Below are positions 1 through 7,417 of a stretch of DNA of 34,277 nt, piece by piece. The notes below the pieces were generated by a model, which was not told the DNA's origin, ran no database searches, and saw only the letters and a program-made list of their open reading frames with translations. The position numbers were made by a program, and so were the translations under genes. Every line of letters starts with the position of its first letter. The stretch's first letter is position 1. The stretch spans positions 1 to 34,277 of the forward strand of contig NZ_CALXRN010000238.1 in the NCBI RefSeq assembly GCF_944390595.1, given 5' to 3'. Origin of the DNA: an uncultured Brachyspira sp. (GTDB lineage Bacteria > Spirochaetota > Brachyspiria > Brachyspirales > Brachyspiraceae).

Positions 1-2
1 CT

Positions 3-1793
3 AGAGCAGAGGCAGAAGCTAAGAGAAAAGCAGCTGAAGAAGCTAGAAGAAAAGCAGAGGCTGAGGCAAAAGCTAAAGCAGAAGCAGAAGCTAAAAGAAA
101 AGCCGAAGAGGAAGCTAAGAGAAAGGCAGAAGAAGAGGCTAAAGCGGAAGCAGAAGCTAAAAGAAAGGCTGAAGAGGAAGCTAAGAGAAAAGCAGCTGAA
201 GAAGCTAGATTAAAAGCAGAACAAGAAGCAAAAGCTAAGGCAGAAGCAGAAGCTAAAAGAAAAGCTGAAGAGGAAGCTAAGAGAAAAGCAGCTGAAGAAG
301 CTAGAAGAAAAGCAGAACAAGAAGCAAAAGCTAAAGCAGAGGCAGAAGCTAAAAGAAAGGCTGAAGAGGAAGCTAAAAGAAAGGCAGCTGAAGAAGCTAG
401 ATTAAAAGCAGAACAAGAAGCAAAAGCTAAAGCAGAGGCAGAAGCTAAAAGAAAAGCTGAAGAGGAAGCTAAGAGAAAAGCAGCCGAAGAAGCTAGATTG
501 AAAGCAGAACAAGAAGCAGAAGCTAAAAGAAAAGCTGAAGAAGCTAGATTAAAAGCAGAACAAGAAGCAGAAGCTAAAAGAAAAGCTGAAGAGGAAGCTA
601 AGAGAAAAGCAGCTGAAGAAGCTAGAAAGAAAGCAGAGGCTGAGGCAAAAGCTAAGGCAGAGGCAGAAGCTAAAAGAAAGGCTGAAGAGGAAGCTAAGAG
701 AAAAGCAGCTGAAGAAGCTAGATTAAAAGCAGAAGCAGAGGCAAAAGCTAAAGCAGAGGCAGAAGCTAAAAGAAAAGCTGAAGAGGAAGCTAAGAGAAAA
801 GCAGAGGAAGAAGCTAGAAGAAAGGCAGCTGAAGAAGCTAGATTAAAAGCAGAAGCTGAGGCAAAAGCTAGAGCAGAAGCAGAAGCTAGAAGAAAAGCTG
901 AAGAGGCAGCTAGAGCTAAACAGCAGGCTATAGCAAAAGCTAAGCAGGATATAAATAATGCTCAGCAAAAATATAATGCTATTATAAGCGATAGTACAAT
1001 CACTAAAGGTGATGAGAATGATCAAAATATTTCTACACTTTTAGCTGATGCTAACAGAGTAGTTGAGAATGATCCTGCAACAGCAAGCAAAAAAGCTTTA
1101 GAGGCTTCTAAAAATATGGATGATATAATTAAAGCTCGCAATGAGGCTATAGCTAGAGAAGAAAATCAGAAGAATTTAGAAGAAGTTAAAAATAGATATA
1201 AACAGCTTGTTGATGATGGATATATAATTCCTGAAACTGATGAGGATGTAAATTTATCTAGAGTTATAAAAGAAGCTGAAGATGCTCTTAATAATAATAA
1301 TAACATTTTAGCTGAGGAAAAAATAAATAGAGCTAATCAAACTATGAATGCTATATTCGAAGCCGGTCCTAAGAGACCTATAGACGGTGATTTGATAGAT
1401 GTAGATTTGAATACAGATCCTGGTTATATAATAGATGCTAATACAGGAAGAAATGTTAATGCTGATGGTAAAGTTACTGTTCTTCCAATGTATTATGTAG
1501 TTGTACAGAGAACTCGTTTAACTGACGCTTTATGGAGAATAGCAGGTTACTCTTACATATATAATGATCCAATACAATGGTATAGGTTGTATCAGGCAAA
1601 CAGAAATGTATTAAGAGATCCTAATAATCCAGACTTAATATTACCAGGTCAAGTATTAACTATACCTAGTATTAATGGAGAAGTTAGAGAAGGTACTTAT
1701 GATCCTACTTTAGAATATCTAACTTATGATGAAGCTATTACATCAGCAGCACAGCAGCAAAATGCTGAGGGAGTAATTAATACTACAAATTAA
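3..1793 (+). CDS. LysM-domain protein with long Ala/Glu/Lys-rich helical repeat (5' partial)
   Basis: The frame is open from base 3, so the gene starts outside the window. The TTG at 498 lies inside the repeat and is not a believable start. About 596 residues are visible. The first 300 are almost only A, E, K and R, with motifs such as EEEAKRKAAEEARLK, and should form one long charged helix like the middle domain of TolA. A less repetitive helical stretch follows (about nt 915-1370). Near the C-terminus (nt 1488-1670) is a LysM-like domain: it begins YYVVVQRTRLTDALW, contains YRLYQANR, and ends LILPGQVLTIP. LysM domains bind peptidoglycan, so the protein probably acts in the periplasm with the helix as a spacer; this is inference. 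The N-terminus, where a signal peptide or membrane anchor would lie, is not visible. A strong terminator follows. Confidence 0.85.
   Translation, partial: RAEAEAKRKAAEEARRKAEAEAKAKAEAEAKRKAEEEAKRKAEEEAKAEAEAKRKAEEEAKRKAAEEARLKAEQEAKAKAEAEAKRKAEEEAKRKAAEEARRKAEQEAKAKAEAEAKRKAEEEAKRKAAEEARLKAEQEAKAKAEAEAKRKAEEEAKRKAAEEARLKAEQEAEAKRKAEEARLKAEQEAEAKRKAEEEAKRKAAEEARKKAEAEAKAKAEAEAKRKAEEEAKRKAAEEARLKAEAEAKAKAEAEAKRKAEEEAKRKAEEEARRKAAEEARLKAEAEAKARAEAEARRKAEEAARAKQQAIAKAKQDINNAQQKYNAIISDSTITKGDENDQNISTLLADANRVVENDPATASKKALEASKNMDDIIKARNEAIAREENQKNLEEVKNRYKQLVDDGYIIPETDEDVNLSRVIKEAEDALNNNNNILAEEKINRANQTMNAIFEAGPKRPIDGDLIDVDLNTDPGYIIDANTGRNVNADGKVTVLPMYYVVVQRTRLTDALWRIAGYSYIYNDPIQWYRLYQANRNVLRDPNNPDLILPGQVLTIPSINGEVREGTYDPTLEYLTYDEAITSAAQQQNAEGVINTTN
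105..899 (+). repeat. Coding tandem repeat, unit about 96 bp (32 codons)
   Basis: The marker string GAAGAGGAAGCTAA or a close variant recurs at 105, 171, 267, 363, 459, 588, 684 and 780, and a diverged form (GAAGAGGCAGCT) occurs at 900. Most spacings are exactly 96 bases. The exceptions are 66, 129 and 120 bases, all multiples of three, so frame is kept. Copies differ by synonymous changes and by swaps such as GAACAA for GAAGCA. The array begins before the window. Confidence 0.9.
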
Positions 1794-1828
1794 TAACTAG
1801 GCAGCAAAGATACTTAGTAAGTAAAAAT

Positions 1829-1870
1829 AAAGCCATGCATGAAATAAGATAATCATGCATGGCTTTTTTA
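1829..1870. terminator. Bidirectional intrinsic terminator between the LysM gene and pyrG
   Basis: A perfect 12-bp stem (AGCCATGCATGA at 1831-1842 with its complement at 1853-1864) has a 10-base loop. On the plus strand it is followed by a T-run (1864-1869). On the minus strand the tail reads TTTATTTTTAC, so it can also end transcripts of the convergent pyrG. Confidence 0.85.
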
Positions 1871-1903
1871 TAAGAAGACTTCTATAAAAGCAAGTCTTCT
1901 TAT
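1870..1903. repeat. Second inverted repeat in the convergent spacer
   Basis: ATAAGAAGACTT (1870-1881) pairs perfectly with 1892-1903 around a 10-base loop, right after the terminator. It lacks an immediate T-run on either strand, but pyrG transcripts would meet it first. It may be an accessory 3'-end hairpin protecting mRNA ends. Confidence 0.6.
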
Positions 1904-1921
1904 CATTTTATTTATAATGTT

Positions 1922-3544
1922 TTATTTTTTATATTTTTTATTTTTAGCAGCAGCTACAAATCCTACAAATAAAGGATGAGGATTAGTTATTCTTGATTTT
2001 AGTTCCGGATGAAATTGTACGCCTATCATATAAGGATGGTCTTTTATTTCTGCTATTTCTGCTAGATTTCCATCTTTTAATTTTCCTGTTATGATAAATC
2101 CAGCTTTTTCCATATCATTTATATAATCATTATTAAATTCGTATCTATGTCTATGTCTTTCGCTTATTGATGTTTTTCCATATAATTTATGAGCTAAACT
2201 TCCTTCTTTTATTTCACAGTTAAAAGCTCCAAGCCTCATAGTTCCGCCTTTAAGTATGCTTTTTTTCTGCTCTTCCATCAGTGTTATTATAGGATGTTTT
2301 GTGTTTTCATTTACTTCCAAAGTATTAGCATCTTCAAATTTAAGAACATTTCTAGCAAATTCAACACTCATAAGCTGCATACCTAAGCATATTCCAAAGT
2401 AAGGTATTTCATTTTCTCTTGCATATTTTATAGCCTTTATTTTTCCTTCTATTCCTCTCTCTCCAAATCCGCCAGGTATTATTAATCCTTGTACATTTTC
2501 AAAATATGATGATATATTATCATTTTTCTCTAAATCTTCAGCACTTATCCATTCTATATCTACATTTATATCATTATATATTCCTCCATGATTCAATGCC
2601 TCTATTAATGATATATAAGCATCTTTCATAGAAATATATTTTCCAACTATTGCTATTTTTACTCTTTCATTTTGTATAGCTATATTTTTTTGTTTGCATA
2701 CCAAATCTGTCCAATTTCTTAAATCTATTTTAGCTGTTTCAAGCTTAAAATGTTTGCATACAACATTAGAAAGTCCCTGAGCTTCAAGCATCAAAGGTAC
2801 TCCATATATGTTAGGTTCATCAAAATTTTCAAATACATTTTCTTTTGGCAGGTTGCAAAATAATGCTATTTTAGCTTTATGTGATTCCTGTAAATGCTTG
2901 CTTGTTCTGCATACCAAAATATCTGGTATAATACCGCTTTGCATAAGTTCTTTAACGCTATGCTGTGTAGGTTTAGTTTTTATCTCTTCTGAAGAACTAA
3001 TAAAAGGTATTAAAGTTACATGTATATATAGAACATTATCCTGACCTAATTCTGTTTTTACTTGTCTTATAGCTTCAATATATGGCAATGATTCTATATC
3101 TCCTATAGTTCCTCCTATTTCTGTTATAACTATATCAGTTTTTGTAGTATCATTTTTTCTATATATTCTTCTTTTTATTTCGTTAGTAATATGAGGTATA
3201 ACTTGAACAGTTTCTCCAAGGTATTTACCTTCTCTTTCCATATTTATAACATGTTGGTATATTTTTCCTGTTGTTACATTGCTGTATTTATTTAAATTTT
3301 CATCTATAAATCTTTCATAATGCCCTATATCCAAATCTGTTTCTGCTCCGTCATCAGTAACAAAAACTTCTCCATGCTGAAATGGACTCATAGTACCAGG
3401 GTCAAGATTAATATACGGATCAAATTTTTGTATAGTTACACTTAATCCTCTAGCTTTTAGAAGTCTTCCCAAAGAAGCAGCTGTTATTCCTTTACCTAGT
3501 CCAGATACAACTCCGCCTGTTACAAATATATACTTAGTATTCAT
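1922..3544 (-). CDS. pyrG: CTP synthase
   Basis: Converts UTP to CTP using ATP and glutamine-derived ammonia, the last step of pyrimidine nucleotide synthesis, in the cytoplasm. The 540 residues have the usual length and order. The N-terminal synthetase domain starts [16 protein letters not shown] and contains the conserved [13 protein letters not shown] and KTKPTQHSV segments. The C-terminal class I glutamine amidotransferase domain has the nucleophile Cys386 in GICLGMQ and the His512/Glu514 pair in FHPE. The start is supported by AGAGGA a few bases upstream of ATG 3544. It stands alone on the minus strand, with about 150 AT-rich bases before the next gene, and ends at a shared bidirectional terminator. 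Confidence 0.98.
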   Translation of the reverse strand: MNTKYIFVTGGVVSGLGKGITAASLGRLLKARGLSVTIQKFDPYINLDPGTMSPFQHGEVFVTDDGAETDLDIGHYERFIDENLNKYSNVTTGKIYQHVINMEREGKYLGETVQVIPHITNEIKRRIYRKNDTTKTDIVITEIGGTIGDIESLPYIEAIRQVKTELGQDNVLYIHVTLIPFISSSEEIKTKPTQHSVKELMQSGIIPDILVCRTSKHLQESHKAKIALFCNLPKENVFENFDEPNIYGVPLMLEAQGLSNVVCKHFKLETAKIDLRNWTDLVCKQKNIAIQNERVKIAIVGKYISMKDAYISLIEALNHGGIYNDINVDIEWISAEDLEKNDNISSYFENVQGLIIPGGFGERGIEGKIKAIKYARENEIPYFGICLGMQLMSVEFARNVLKFEDANTLEVNENTKHPIITLMEEQKKSILKGGTMRLGAFNCEIKEGSLAHKLYGKTSISERHRHRYEFNNDYINDMEKAGFIITGKLKDGNLAEIAEIKDHPYMIGVQFHPELKSRITNPHPLFVGFVAAAKNKKYKK

Positions 3545-3694
3545 ATAATCCTCTGTTTATTTTATTGTATTTATTATCAACCTTACTAACATTATCATAA
3601 ATAATTATTAAATCAAGTAAATTTTATTATTAAGTTCTTATAAAATTTATTATTTTTTATTTTATATATTAGTAATTTTCATTTTAAACTTCTG

Positions 3695-4351
3695 CTATTT
3701 AACTATAATTCCATTTTTTTCATCAAAATTAAAATAGTGTAATTTTATATTATTATTTGATTGAAAATTTTGAAATGCTGAATTAGAATTACTTGCTATA
3801 AATATTTGCACACCCGTTTTTGATAATTCTAAAAGCATATTTATGAAATCGTATGTAAAGTTATAATCTAATCCATCAAATAATAAAATACTTTCTTTAT
3901 CAATATTTTCTAATTCTATATTTTTTGATGTATATATAAATTTTTTATTTATTGGAAAAGCATTTTTATTTTTTACATGAATATCGAAAGATGTTATTAT
4001 TGAATTTTTATCTATTGTACTGTCTGCTGTAAAATTTTCATCTGTTATAATATTAAATGGTACAAAATGTATATATTCATTAAAAATTATTCTCCATACA
4101 TTAAGTGCTAAATATTTTCCAGCTAAAGATGTGATAGATGAAAACGGAAAATTTTCTTCCGATGCTATTGAATAAATTTCTCCTTCTTTTTTATTTATAT
4201 AAAATTTTTCATCCAAGCAATAAATAGCTTTTAATAAATCTATTTTTGCATTATCATCATCTCCAACAAATATATTGATTTTATCAGAGAATGTTATATA
4301 ACAATCTTTAAATGATGTAAAATTGTTTAGGTATACATTTTCTATAATCAT
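3695..4351 (-). CDS. RecF/SMC/OLD-like ATPase-type protein with degenerate motifs
   Basis: The opening MIIENVYLNNFTSFKDCYITFSD is typical of the first strands of RecF/SMC/OLD-type AAA ATPases. At the Walker A position it reads VGDDDNAKIDLL: the lysine remains, but the glycines and the Ser/Thr are lost. The Walker B region is SILLFDGLDYN, without the usual catalytic glutamate after the aspartate. The segment FIASNSNSAF sits where the family has its late strand and switch histidine. At 218 residues it is short and has no room for a long coiled coil. It probably does not hydrolyse ATP normally; this is inference. It lies 11 bases after the kinase gene with AGGA before the ATG, so the two are likely co-transcribed. 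Its specific role is unknown. Confidence 0.6.
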   Translation of the reverse strand: MIIENVYLNNFTSFKDCYITFSDKINIFVGDDDNAKIDLLKAIYCLDEKFYINKKEGEIYSIASEENFPFSSITSLAGKYLALNVWRIIFNEYIHFVPFNIITDENFTADSTIDKNSIITSFDIHVKNKNAFPINKKFIYTSKNIELENIDKESILLFDGLDYNFTYDFINMLLELSKTGVQIFIASNSNSAFQNFQSNNNIKLHYFNFDEKNGIIVK

Positions 4352-4362
4352 TTATATTCCTA

Positions 4363-5303
4363 TTATATTTTTATATCGAAAATTGTTTTAATTTTATTTT
4401 TTACTATTTCAAAATTTATATCATTATTAACAGCGTTTTCATTTTCTAAAGTGAGCATTGACATTACAGCAGCAAATTTTATTTTTTTGTCCAAATCATA
4501 ATTATGAAATATTGAGTATATAATGCCTGACATAAAAGCATCTCCAGCACCGGAAGCATTAATAATATCCACATTAGGTGCTTCTAAATGGAAAGCATAG
4601 TCTTTATCATAAGTACCATAACATATACCATTGCCGCCAAATGTTATGTAAACTTCTTTTATTCCTTTATTTAAAAATGTTTTTACAGCTTCTTTACCAT
4701 CTTCTATAGTATTAATATCTTTATCCAATAAAAAAGAGGCTTCATTGGCATTTGTTTTCAAGGCATAAATATTTTTTTCTAATCCCTTTATATTTAGAGC
4801 TTTCTTTATGGAAACGGCATCAGTTATTAATTTTTTATTTTGGAATTCTTTTATCAAATATTCAAATATATCTCTATTCATTACAGCAGATATGCTTATA
4901 AATTTTGATTTTTCTATTATTTCTCTAATGCTCTCTAAATATTTTATATTGATGTTTTTATCTAAATAATCCATATCAGATATTCCAATTTCTAAGTCTT
5001 TTTCATTATTCATAACAGCAATATATGATGTAGAACTTCCTTTTTTACTATATATGAAGTATCAATTCCCAATGATTTAATATTATCAAAAAGTATATTT
5101 CCAAATATATCATCTCCTATGGAAGTAATGAATTTAATATCTTTAAGCCCAAGATTAGAGAGGTTATTAACGATATTTCTTTCTACTCCTCCTGCACATA
5201 TATTTATTTTACCCGGATTTGATTCTTTTAAAATAATATTAGATTTTGAAAATCCTTGTATATCTATATTAGATCCGCCTATTGATAATATATAATCTTT
5301 CAT
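4363..5303 (-). CDS. psuK: Pseudouridine kinase-like PfkB-family kinase, split by a -1 frameshift
   Basis: Two overlapping frames together encode one PfkB-family sugar kinase of about 313 residues, the usual size for PsuK. The first part (5303-5010, 97 aa) has the PsuK-like N-terminus with SIGGSNIDIQGFS, ESNPGKI and GGVERNIVNNLSNLG. The second part (to 4363; nominal ATG at 5013) carries the rest, including the catalytic anion-hole motif NASGAGDAF. Reading through the A-tract at 5041-5046 with one base gained, or slipping back by one, restores KKGSSTSYIAVMNNE, which matches the family. PsuK phosphorylates pseudouridine for PsuG to cleave; no psuG is present here. The start has AAAGG upstream. 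The gene may be a recent pseudogene, a sequencing indel or a frameshifted but functional gene. A two-subunit protein is less likely. Confidence 0.75.
5040..5046 (-). other. Slippery A6G heptamer at the psuK frameshift
   Basis: On the coding strand the zero-frame reads gtA AAA AAG GAA, an exact A AAA AAG heptamer like the dnaX -1 slippage site. Slipping back one base continues as GGA AGT TCT and restores the family sequence. I see no convincing downstream stem-loop and no well-placed upstream Shine-Dalgarno. Loss of one A from an ancestral AAA AAA GGA would create the same heptamer. Confidence 0.5.
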
Positions 5304-5331
5304 TTAATACCTTTTACTATAATTAAAATAT

Positions 5332-5359
5332 ATTATAACAAATTGTTATTTTTTGACAA
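5332..5359 (-). promoter_or_regulatory. Sigma-70-type promoter for psuK operon
   Basis: On the minus strand TTGTCA (5359-5354) is followed by a 16-base spacer and TATAAT (5337-5332). The predicted start lies about 20 bases before the ATG at 5303. Its -35 box occupies the same bases as the -35 box of the dsdA promoter. Confidence 0.6.
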
Positions 5360-5380
5360 ATTATATTTTTTTACTATATT
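5353..5380 (+). promoter_or_regulatory. Sigma-70-type promoter for dsdA
   Basis: TTGACA (5353-5358), a 16-base spacer and TATATT (5375-5380). The predicted start lies about 20 bases before the dsdA ATG at 5409. Confidence 0.65.
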
Positions 5381-5408
5381 TTAAATACATTTTTATTGAG
5401 GTATTAAT

Positions 5409-6743
5409 ATGTCTTATGCTGAAGAATATATAAAGTCTAACAAAGTTATTAAAGAAGTTTCTGAAAAAAAAGAAACTTTATGGATAAATGATAGGCTTTT
5501 GAAATTTGATATTATAGATGCTTTATGTCAATTAGTTGTTTCTGATGATGATATACTTGATGCTGAAAACAGATTAAAAAAATTTGCTCCTTTTATAGAG
5601 AAATGCTTTGAAGAAACCAAAAAGAATAACGGTATAATAGAATCTCCTATAGTAGAAATCCCTGCTATGAAAAAAAGTTTAGAAGAAACTTATAAATGCA
5701 CTATAAACGGAAGACTATTTTTAAAGATGGATAGTCATCTTGATATAGCAGGTTCAATAAAGGCTAGGGCTGGAATATATGAAGTTCTTAAACATGCTGA
5801 AAATTTGGCTTTAAAAAATTCTATGATAAAAAAAGATGATGATTATTCAAAATTTGCTGAAATGAAAGATTTTTTTAATAATTACACTGTTCAAGTTGGT
5901 TCTACTGGTAATTTAGGAATGTCTATAGGTATAATGAGTGCTGCAATAGGATTTAAAGTTAAAGTACATATGTCAGCAGATGCTAAAGAGTGGAAAAAAG
6001 AACTTTTGCGAAATAGAGGAGTTGAAGTTTTAGAATATAAAGATGATTACTCTAAAGCTGTTGCTGAAGGAAGAAGACTATCAGATTCGGATCAAAATAG
6101 TTATTTTGTAGATGATGAAAAATCTGTTGATTTATTTTTAGGATATGCTGTTGCTGCCGGCAGATTAAAAAAGCAATTGGAAGATATGAATATTACAATA
6201 GATGAAAAACATCAAATGATAGTATATATACCTGCAGGAGTAGGAGGAGCACCCGGAGGAGTAAGCTACGGACTTAAAAGAATTTTTAAAGATAATGTTC
6301 ATTGTTTTTTTACAGAGCCGGTAAATTGTCCTTCCGTTTTGCTCGGAATAGCCACACAGAAGTTTGAAAAAGCTAATGTACATGATTTTGGAATATCCGG
6401 AATTACTGAGGCTGATGGGCTTGCATGTGCCAGTCCTTCCGGTTTCGTTACAAGAATAATGACAAATATTATTTCCGGTGATTTTACAGTTTATGATTAT
6501 AAGCTTTATGATTATTTAAGGCTTCTTAATCATTCTGAAAATATACAAATAGAGCCTTCAAGCTGTGCTGCATTTGCCGGAGCTGTAGGATTTGATATAT
6601 TTGATGCTGCTAAAGATTATTGTAAAAAATATAATTTAACAGAAGATATTTTACATAATTCTATTCATATATGCTGGGCTACAGGCGGAAGACTTATACC
6701 TGATGATATAAAAAAGAAATATTTGGAAACATATTTAAATTAA
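5409..6743 (+). CDS. dsdA: D-serine ammonia-lyase (D-serine dehydratase)
   Basis: A PLP enzyme converting D-serine to pyruvate and ammonia, which both detoxifies D-serine and uses it as a nutrient. The 444 residues match the usual DsdA length. PLP-binding Lys118 lies in DIAGSIKARAG. The phosphate-binding glycine loop reads AGVGGAPGGV, the substrate-side loop is VGSTGNLGMSIG, and the C-terminal part contains EPSSCAAFAG. TGAGG lies seven bases before the ATG. It is transcribed alone from a promoter back to back with that of the psuK operon. Its 3' end overlaps the convergent BioD-like gene by 9 bases. No dsdC- or dsdX-like neighbour is present, though an NSS-family amino-acid symporter lies elsewhere in the window. 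Confidence 0.95.
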   Translation: MSYAEEYIKSNKVIKEVSEKKETLWINDRLLKFDIIDALCQLVVSDDDILDAENRLKKFAPFIEKCFEETKKNNGIIESPIVEIPAMKKSLEETYKCTINGRLFLKMDSHLDIAGSIKARAGIYEVLKHAENLALKNSMIKKDDDYSKFAEMKDFFNNYTVQVGSTGNLGMSIGIMSAAIGFKVKVHMSADAKEWKKELLRNRGVEVLEYKDDYSKAVAEGRRLSDSDQNSYFVDDEKSVDLFLGYAVAAGRLKKQLEDMNITIDEKHQMIVYIPAGVGGAPGGVSYGLKRIFKDNVHCFFTEPVNCPSVLLGIATQKFEKANVHDFGISGITEADGLACASPSGFVTRIMTNIISGDFTVYDYKLYDYLRLLNHSENIQIEPSSCAAFAGAVGFDIFDAAKDYCKKYNLTEDILHNSIHICWATGGRLIPDDIKKKYLETYLN

Positions 6744-7400
6744 TTCTCTAATTATGTCCGGATATTTTATTGATTCTATTTTTTTATTTTTAGAATCATT
6801 ATCAAATTCAGTAACATGAACTCTTATAGGATTAATTTGCATTTTTATATATTCTATAACGCTATTGGAAACAAAAACATCTTTTTTTATATTAATTATA
6901 ATAAAAGGTGTTTTAAATCCTCTTGTATGCAGTAATTCCACCTGTTCTAAAGATGAATGTATAACATTAGAGTCATATTCTATTACAGGTATAATATTTA
7001 TGCTATTTTCTTTTTCTATATCTAGTATCAAATCCATAAAATTGTAATTTTCTTTTATAGGATCGTATAAGCATAATGATTCAAAAACCATATATTCATA
7101 ATGTTCTTTATTTTCATCTATTAAATCTGTTATATCTCTTTCATCTATTTTGGCATTAATGCTGTGAAGAGGAGATATATTTCCATTAGTGGCATAAGAA
7201 ACAAATATATCCGAAGCTTTTAAATTAGCAGTATTTTTTATGTATTCAGCATCAAATAATTTATTATCACGCACTTCCATGATAAAAGGTTTATAATAGC
7301 ATACTTTTTTGTCGAACATTTTTAATGATGCTGCTATATGTGAAGATATATAGGTTTTTCCTGCATGCTTTTTGTCTGATATAACACAAAATATTTCCAT
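6735..7400 (-). CDS. BioD-like (AAA_26) P-loop protein
   Basis: The N-terminus MEIFCVISDKKHAGKTYIS has the BioD-style P-loop (GKT at residues 14-16), followed by VCYYKPF, which matches the conserved Lys-Pro of dethiobiotin synthetases. The loop where BioD has EGAGG reads FESLCLYDP, and the segment after KPF is also unlike BioD. It is therefore a member of the dethiobiotin synthetase-like P-loop group, but biotin synthesis is doubtful. No other biotin gene lies nearby. The ATG at 7400 is preferred over the TTG at 7403 because AAGGG lies 8 bases before it. It follows the GH57 gene by 17 bases, so the two are probably co-transcribed. Confidence 0.65.
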   Translation of the reverse strand: MEIFCVISDKKHAGKTYISSHIAASLKMFDKKVCYYKPFIMEVRDNKLFDAEYIKNTANLKASDIFVSYATNGNISPLHSINAKIDERDITDLIDENKEHYEYMVFESLCLYDPIKENYNFMDLILDIEKENSINIIPVIEYDSNVIHSSLEQVELLHTRGFKTPFIIINIKKDVFVSNSVIEYIKMQINPIRVHVTEFDNDSKNKKIESIKYPDIIRELI

Positions 7401-7417
7401 CAAAATTACCCTTAAAA

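Noticed and set aside
498-500. TTG at 498 as the start of the LysM gene
   Set aside because: The frame is open to base 3 and the codon sits inside the tandem repeat, with no ribosome binding site. The gene starts before the window.
105-899. Regularly spaced repeats as a CRISPR array
   Set aside because: The repeat is coding, units are contiguous with no unique spacers, and codon frame is preserved.
843-1025. Antisense frame opposite the repeat region
   Set aside because: It is a low-complexity Ser/Phe/Cys frame that mirrors the A/E/K repeat; no start signal or plausible protein.
5040-5046. Firm claim of programmed -1 frameshifting in psuK
   Set aside because: The heptamer arises automatically from losing one A, and neither a stimulatory hairpin nor a well-placed upstream Shine-Dalgarno is seen. 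It is kept only as a possibility.
6165-6383. Antisense frame within dsdA, representative of several other shadow frames (for example 10239-10436, 26890-27237, 30802-31023)
   Set aside because: All lie opposite strongly conserved genes and show no ribosome binding site or domain pattern.
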